NCBI RefSeq assembly: GCF_900016645.1
Contig: NZ_CDGJ01000037.1
Strand: one strand, 5' to 3'
From: Acididesulfobacillus acetoxydans
GTDB lineage: Bacteria; Bacillota; Desulfitobacteriia; Desulfitobacteriales; Desulfitobacteriaceae
Length of the DNA: 64,000 bases
The notes beneath the pieces were generated by a model that made no database searches, had not been told where the DNA came from, and saw only the letters and a program-made list of their open reading frames with translations. Position numbers and translations under genes: made by a program. Positions 59,351 to 64,000 of the stretch are shown here, piece by piece. Position 1 is the first letter of the stretch. Every line of letters begins with the position of its first letter.

Positions 59351-61881
59351 GGGAAACATCCGGGTCGGGACAGGCTTGTTGGCATATTCAGATCACGGGG
59401 ATGGTTCAGGGAGTGGGTTTTCGCCCCTATTTGTACCGTCTGGCGCAAGACTACGGTTTGCTGGGCTGGGTGCTGAACGACGGCGAAGGGGTGGAGCTCG
59501 AGGTGCAGGGGCCGCGTGCGGCTCTTGCCGGTTTCTTGGAGGCGTTGCCGCGGGAAAAGCCCCCTTTGGCCCAAATTCACGGCTTGACTAAACAAGAGCG
59601 CCCGCCGGGGACTTTCACGCGTTTCGAAATTCGCGCCAGCGTCCTGCACTCGCGTCCCCAGGTTCTTATCCCTCCCGACCTGGCTATTTGTCCGCAGTGC
59701 CGGGAGGAAGTTCTGGCCGCCGGGGAGCGTTATCACCATTATCCCTTTACTAACTGTACTTATTGCGGCCCGCGCTTTACGGTAGTTAAAGGGCTTCCTT
59801 ATGACCGTGTGCGCACCTCGATGGCGGCCTTTGAGATGTGTCCCGAATGTGCGGCAGATTACCGCAATCCCTTGCACCGGCGCTTCCACGCCCAACCTAC
59901 GGCCTGCAGCCGCTGCGGTCCCCAGGTTACCCTCCTGGACCGAGAAGGGGTGCCGCTGTCGGGCCATTGGGAAGAGAGATTTTCCGTTCTGCTGCGGGCG
60001 GGCAAAATCTTTGCCGTCAAGGGGATCGGAGGGTTTCATCTTGTCTGTTCGGCCCTGAACCAAGAGGCCGTTCAACGCCTGCGCCAGGCCAAGAAGCGCC
60101 CCTTTCGTCCCTTGGCCGTTATGGCCAAAGATGTGGCAACGGTGAAGAAGTATTGCCGTGTCAGTCCTCTGGAGCGGGAAACCCTTCTCGGTCCGGCGGC
60201 TCCTATCGTCATTCTGGAGACCAAGCCGGGAGCGGTTCCGGAGAACTTGGCTCCCCGGCAAAAGACTCTGGGAGTTATGCTCCCCTATAGTCCTTTGCAT
60301 ATCCTGCTTTTTACCGCGGAGACTGATCTTTTGGTCATGACGAGCGGGAATGCGCGGGGTCTGCCTATCGTCAAGGATAACGAGGAGGCTTTGCGCGATT
60401 TGTCTCCCTTTGCCGACTATTTCCTCGTGCATAACCGGGAAATCGTCAATCGCTGTGATGACTCGGTCGTGCGCGTGATCCAAGGCGGCGTCCATTTTTA
60501 CCGCCGTTCCCGCGGCTATGTACCGGCCCCGGTGGCTTTAACTCTTGATACGGAAGCCGACGTGTTGGGCTGCGGCGGGGAGATGAAAAATACCTTCTGC
60601 CTCATCCAGGGGCGGAACGCTTTTCTCAGCCAGCACCTCGGTGACATGACTTACCTGGAGGGCTTGGAAAATTACCGCCGGGCCCTGCGGCACTTGCAAG
60701 GGCTTTTGCAAATCGCGCCCCGGATCATCGGCTATGATCTTCACCCTCAGTACAGTGTCACTCCCCTCGTGCGCGGACTGTTTGAGGGCCCGGATGAGAC
60801 GGAGGGGGAGGCAGAGGGGAATAAGAATGTTAAGAGAGAGGGAGGTATACAGAGAAGCGGAGGTATAAAGAAAGAGGGCGGTATAAAGGGAAGCGGGGGT
60901 ATAAAGAGAAACGAGCAGGTTCCTGTCCGCTTTTTCGCCGTCCAGCACCATCACGCTCACCTGGCCTCAGCCATGGCGGACAATGCCCTGGAGGGGGAAG
61001 TCATCGGGGCTATCCTGGACGGAACCGGCTACGGCACGGACGGCACACTTTGGGGGTTTGAGATCCTCAGCGGCGGTTACCGGTCGTTTACCCGGCAGGT
61101 GCACTTGGCACCCGTGCCTCTGCCCGGGGGGGAACGTGCGGTTCTCAATCCCTGGCTGACCGCGACGGCTTATCTCTTGACCTACCTGGGTGAGGAGGGG
61201 AAAAGTTTGGCCGAGCGCTGTTTCCCGGGCAGAGAAAAGGATGTGGCCCAGGTAGCGCGTATGCTTGAACACGAGGTCAATGCGCCTGGGGCCAGTGGGG
61301 CGGGGCGGCTTTTTGATGCGGCGGCCGCTTTACTCGGAATTTGCCTGACCAGTACGTACGACGGTCAGGCGGCCATGGAGCTTGGGGAGCTGGCGAGAGT
61401 GAGCCTCTCCGCAGGCGGGTTTTCGTCGGCGGCTGCGTTGGGACCCGGGGAACCCGCTTCTGATCGCGTTGATGATACCTGGCAAGAGTACCGTGTCGGG
61501 CAGTGTGTATCCGGGGAGTCCGCCTCTTATCCCTTTGGCTTGAGGGACGGCATTCTGGAGGCAGATGGGCTTCTGCGGGGAATACTCCGCGACCGGCAAG
61601 CCGGCTTCGCAGTCAGAAAAATAGCCGTCAAATTTCATCGGAGCGTGGCGCAAATGGTCTTAGCGGGTGTCAAAGAGGCTTTTCGCCACACTGGGTTACG
61701 ACGGGTGGTCCTAAGCGGCGGGGTCTGGCAGAATCCGCTGCTTCTGGACTTGGCGCTCGAGCTTCTCAGCGCCAACGGGTTTACCGTCTATACCCATCGG
61801 TCCGTTCCCGCCAATGACGGGGGTTTGTCCTTGGGTCAGGCGGTGGCGGCTTATCATATGTGGCTGAGCGAGCAGAGTTAG
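59347..61881 (+). CDS. hypF: Carbamoyltransferase HypF with a repeat-containing linker
   Basis: 844 aa. Acylphosphatase domain (GMVQGVGFRPYLYRLA) at residues 12-95; zinc-finger pairs CPQC ... CTYCGPRF and CPEC ... CSRCGP around 110-190; YrdC-like domain 200-390; Kae1-like domain from about 535 with AVQHHHAHLASAM and DGTGYGTDGTLWGFE. It makes thiocarboxamide for the cyanide ligands of [NiFe] hydrogenase. A linker at residues 490-525 holds four 6-residue repeats (GGIKxx). ATG 59347 overlaps the hypB stop by 4 bp. hypC, D and E are not next to it. Confidence 0.96.
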   Translation: MRETSGSGQACWHIQITGMVQGVGFRPYLYRLAQDYGLLGWVLNDGEGVELEVQGPRAALAGFLEALPREKPPLAQIHGLTKQERPPGTFTRFEIRASVLHSRPQVLIPPDLAICPQCREEVLAAGERYHHYPFTNCTYCGPRFTVVKGLPYDRVRTSMAAFEMCPECAADYRNPLHRRFHAQPTACSRCGPQVTLLDREGVPLSGHWEERFSVLLRAGKIFAVKGIGGFHLVCSALNQEAVQRLRQAKKRPFRPLAVMAKDVATVKKYCRVSPLERETLLGPAAPIVILETKPGAVPENLAPRQKTLGVMLPYSPLHILLFTAETDLLVMTSGNARGLPIVKDNEEALRDLSPFADYFLVHNREIVNRCDDSVVRVIQGGVHFYRRSRGYVPAPVALTLDTEADVLGCGGEMKNTFCLIQGRNAFLSQHLGDMTYLEGLENYRRALRHLQGLLQIAPRIIGYDLHPQYSVTPLVRGLFEGPDETEGEAEGNKNVKREGGIQRSGGIKKEGGIKGSGGIKRNEQVPVRFFAVQHHHAHLASAMADNALEGEVIGAILDGTGYGTDGTLWGFEILSGGYRSFTRQVHLAPVPLPGGERAVLNPWLTATAYLLTYLGEEGKSLAERCFPGREKDVAQVARMLEHEVNAPGASGAGRLFDAAAALLGICLTSTYDGQAAMELGELARVSLSAGGFSSAAALGPGEPASDRVDDTWQEYRVGQCVSGESASYPFGLRDGILEADGLLRGILRDRQAGFAVRKIAVKFHRSVAQMVLAGVKEAFRHTGLRRVVLSGGVWQNPLLLDLALELLSANGFTVYTHRSVPANDGGLSLGQAVAAYHMWLSEQS
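60841..60912 (+). repeat. 18-bp tandem repeat, 4 units, in hypF
   Basis: Units at 60841, 60859, 60877 and 60895 encode GGIQRS, GGIKKE, GGIKGS and GGIKRN, between the YrdC and Kae1-like parts. Confidence 0.92.
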
Positions 61882-62012
61882 CAAGCCGGCGGGACCTTTG
61901 GGGCTATACTAACGAAGTTAGACGGCATTCGGCTGAGTGAGCAAGGTTGCGGCTATTCTCTGCAAGGAACAGGGAGCGAGTATGATGATTTGGAGAAAGG
62001 GGCAAAGGAAGG

Positions 62013-62624
62013 ATGGAGTTTCTCTGCGTGGACTTTGAGTTTAGCGTTAAAAGGGCCTTTGGCAGTCCGCGGGCCTGGTTCCCGGAAATCATTGAGGTGG
62101 GGGGGGTGCGGGTCAGCGCCGAGGGCGAACTCGGTTTGGAGCGATACGGGGCCTTTGTCAAACCGCGTTTTTGGCCGCGCTTGGGACCGGATTGTTACGG
62201 GATCACGGGTATCAGGCAGGAGGATGTGGATCAGGGGGTTTCCTTGGAAGACGCGCTTCCCAGACTGAAGGACTTGGCCCCGGCCCCGGACACCTGGCTG
62301 GTCGCCTGGGGAGACGCTGACCGGCGCATTCTCGGCCATGTATGTGAACAGTATGGGCTCGAGTATCCCTATCTTTGGGAGAATTACTGTGATCTGGCGG
62401 AATCATATAAAAATTTTGCTCAACTGGAGAGGACGGCATCTCTAAAAACCGCCGTGACGGAAATGAAGGTAGAACAGGTGGGCATCCTCCATTCCGCCTT
62501 GGATGACGCGGTTAACGCGGCTCTGGTCATGCAGAAAATGCTGGCTCAGGGATGGTCGGCGGAGCGGGCTTCCCTTATTCCCGAGTCGGGGAAGAAAAAA
62601 GCGGGCGGTCACCGGGGAGTCTAG
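62013..62624 (+). CDS. DEDDh 3'-5' exonuclease (KapD/ERI-1-like)
   Basis: 203 aa. ExoI DFE in LCVDFEFSV, ExoII near AWGDADRRIL, ExoIII HSALDDAVNAALV with the His and Asp of the DEDDh type. It resembles the KapD inhibitor of the sporulation kinase pathway and eukaryotic ERI-1, which act on small RNA ends. ATG 62013 is preceded by AAAGGAAGG. It faces the glutamate-synthase-like gene, 30 bp away. Confidence 0.88.
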   Translation: MEFLCVDFEFSVKRAFGSPRAWFPEIIEVGGVRVSAEGELGLERYGAFVKPRFWPRLGPDCYGITGIRQEDVDQGVSLEDALPRLKDLAPAPDTWLVAWGDADRRILGHVCEQYGLEYPYLWENYCDLAESYKNFAQLERTASLKTAVTEMKVEQVGILHSALDDAVNAALVMQKMLAQGWSAERASLIPESGKKKAGGHRGV

Positions 62625-62654
62625 GCCCATCCCGCTTGACACCCGGGGGGAATT

Positions 62655-63639
62655 TCACCAAGCCCGTTTCACCCCGGTTATCTCAGCTGTCAAGGCATCG
62701 AGAGCCACAAGGTCGTCGGGGTTCAGTTCTTTTAGAGAAGTCTTGCCCAGTGCGCGCATGGCTTCCTCCATTTCCAGAACGAGGGCACTAATCGCGTTCA
62801 CGACACTGGTGGCCGCTTGTTCAATATTGAGCTTGTTTTTGCTGAGGGAATCATAAAAGACCAGGGTGGTCGGCGGCTCCCAAGGAATCACTTTGTCCAA
62901 TTGCCTGTGGGGCAAAGAGAAAAGCGGCACGCTGGCCATATAAATAGCATCGGCACCCAAAGCCAGGGCCTTGAGGCATTCCCCGGGCGTGAAGAAGCCG
63001 CCGGCGATAATCAGGCTCACTTTGTCGCGCGCTTGTTGCCGGGTCAAAAAACGCTGGGCGCGCATCAAAGCAACCAGGGTAGGAAGGCCGAAATCGTCCT
63101 GCTTGATAGAGGAAGAGGCGTGCGAGCCCCCTTGGGCCCCGTCGATAACCAAAACGTCAAAACCCAATTTGAGTGCTGCCTCCAGGTCTTCCTCCAGGTT
63201 CCCCGTGGCCATTAGTTTTAAGGCGAGCGGGACGCCGCGGGCTTTTTGCCGCAAAGTCTTGACGAAGCCGGGCCAATCGCCGGGCTTGCTGATTCCGGGC
63301 GGGGCGGGCAGTCCGATGGCGGCGGCCCCGGGAGTGAGTCCCGAGAGTTCCTGGGCCCGGCCTTGGAACTCGGACGCCTCGATGCGCACCGGTCCGGTGT
63401 CTGCCCCCTGCCCGGTTTGCACTTCCAACATGTCGGCGGAGGCGATCTGTTCCGGCGTCCTGGCTCCCCAAGCCCAGCGCACGATTTGCAGGACGTATTT
63501 ACCGGCGGCGGCCCGTTCTTCCGGCAAAAAAGGCCCTTCTCCCGAGCAGGTGCTGGTCTGCAGGGTTTTTGCGGCTTTGGCCAGGGCTATTTTCGCTTCG
63601 GCGCTCAGGGCTACACCGTAGCCCATGGCGCTGATCATG
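62655..63639 (-). pseudogene. FMN-dependent glutamate-synthase-like protein, 5' part separated by a group II intron
   Basis: The visible 327 residues are the C-terminal part of a GltB-type FMN-binding glutamate synthase domain: ISAMGYGVALS at the junction, GEGPFLPEE, LALKLMATGNLEEDLEAAL, DVLVIDGAQGGS and GADAIYMASVPLF. In intact family members the ISxMGYG segment is preceded by 80 or more residues and usually an Fe-S region. Here the frame meets the intron 5' end at 63640, two bases before the apparent ATG, which is an internal methionine. The intron is antisense to the gene, so it cannot be spliced from this mRNA and the gene is probably dead unless the truncated product is used. Confidence 0.85.
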
Positions 63640-64000
63640 GTGCGCCACGCATGACGATTAACTTGACGGTGAAAGTCCGTTATGGGGGTATGTAGCGACC
63701 AACCATTAGCTCAAGGCAAGGGTGTCCATTGCGAGATGGAATCTGAAGGAAGCCGGCGGCAAAGTTCCGCCCCGAGGAACACGAACAATATTAGGCGCGA
63801 AATGTGGGGTAAGACTGCCATACAAGTTGAAGCCCAAAAGCTACACGGACACGTCAGCGTAAATGTTGCGGGGACATGGAATGAAAGTGAATCGTCTTAC
63901 CGTGGGAGGCCTCACGGACGGGTGGAAACGGAGTAAGAAGCCCGGTTGAAACAAGATTTGTCGTGAGGAGTCAGCAGAAGCCATAGTACAGAGGTGTCCC
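63640..64000 (+). mobile_element. Group II intron, 5' part (runs off the right edge)
   Basis: Begins with GTGCG, the conserved 5' end, then typical domain I sequence: GTGAAAGTCCGT, the GTAGCGACCAACC segment, CTCAAGGCAAGGGTGTCC, TGGAATCTGAAGGAAGC, and further on GTCAGCAGAAGCCATAGTAC, which usually lies before or at the start of the intron-encoded reverse transcriptase. The reverse transcriptase gene and domains V-VI are outside the window. Orientation is opposite to the host gene. Confidence 0.88.

Noticed and set aside
63682..63936. 84-aa frame inside the intron
   Set aside because: It lies in conserved group II intron RNA domains, not in the reverse transcriptase gene.

Overview
The window reads as chromosome of an endospore-forming, anaerobic or facultative Gram-positive of the Desulfitobacterium/Desulfosporosinus (Peptococcaceae) type; this is inferred from gene content and no genus is assigned. 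Pointers are a ger spore-germination operon, a T-box leader on leuA, strong Shine-Dalgarno sequences with many TTG and GTG starts, a flavodiiron protein, a Rieske/cytochrome b complex with a fused c-type heme domain, hydrogenase maturation genes, and a Bacillus-like FadR/fad beta-oxidation operon. Base composition is moderately GC-rich. No rRNA, tRNA or CRISPR array was seen.

Layout: 1-4.4 kb is the end of a type IV pilus operon (prepilin, PilD, PilM-PilN fusion, PilO-like, LysM protein). 4.5-8.2 kb holds a fused aroE-aroK, aroD and a HEAT-repeat gene. 8.3-12.7 kb (minus) is a sensor kinase / sigma-54 regulator / MFS transporter set. 13.2-15 kb is a DHA2 exporter. 15.5-17.5 kb is an ASKHA-type corrinoid-activator-like protein with a DsrE-family partner. 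17.8-19.8 kb is Rieske plus cytochrome b-c. 19.9-22.7 kb has an acyl-ACP thioesterase and, on the minus strand, a CBS protein followed by a run of very small membrane proteins of unknown function. 23.2-25.3 kb is T-box(Leu)-leuA. 25.4-26.7 kb is an NlpC/P60 hydrolase. 27.3-29.1 kb is a tautomerase / YgbA / FprA group that looks like nitric oxide defence. 29.3-37.8 kb holds PatB, an MFS exporter, a phosphoesterase, HtpG, FetAB and a tiny Tat-like protein. 38-47 kb is fadR-fadN-fadA-fadE-fadD with two perfect FadR boxes. 47-50.3 kb holds a Toprim protein, an SDR, an SDR pseudogene fragment, a membrane protein and a hydrolase. 50.9-54.8 kb is gerABC. 55-57.8 kb is glnS and two SHOCT proteins. 58.3-61.9 kb is hypA-hypB-hypF. 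62-64 kb is a DEDD exonuclease and a glutamate-synthase-like gene cut by an antisense group II intron that runs off the right edge.

The most unusual property is not one gene. The window carries well over a dozen short, exactly phased but sequence-degenerate tandem repeats. Each has its own unit length (6, 7, 9, 14, 15, 16, 18, 24 or about 39 bp) and its own unrelated unit. They lie in protein linkers and N-termini (PilO, HEAT protein, Rieske, NlpC, HypF, FadD tail), in leaders just upstream of ribosome binding sites, and over gene ends where the stop codon itself is duplicated. This suggests an active local duplication process in this genome. The second candidate for something undescribed is the operon of four to five tiny membrane proteins at 21.0-22.3 kb.
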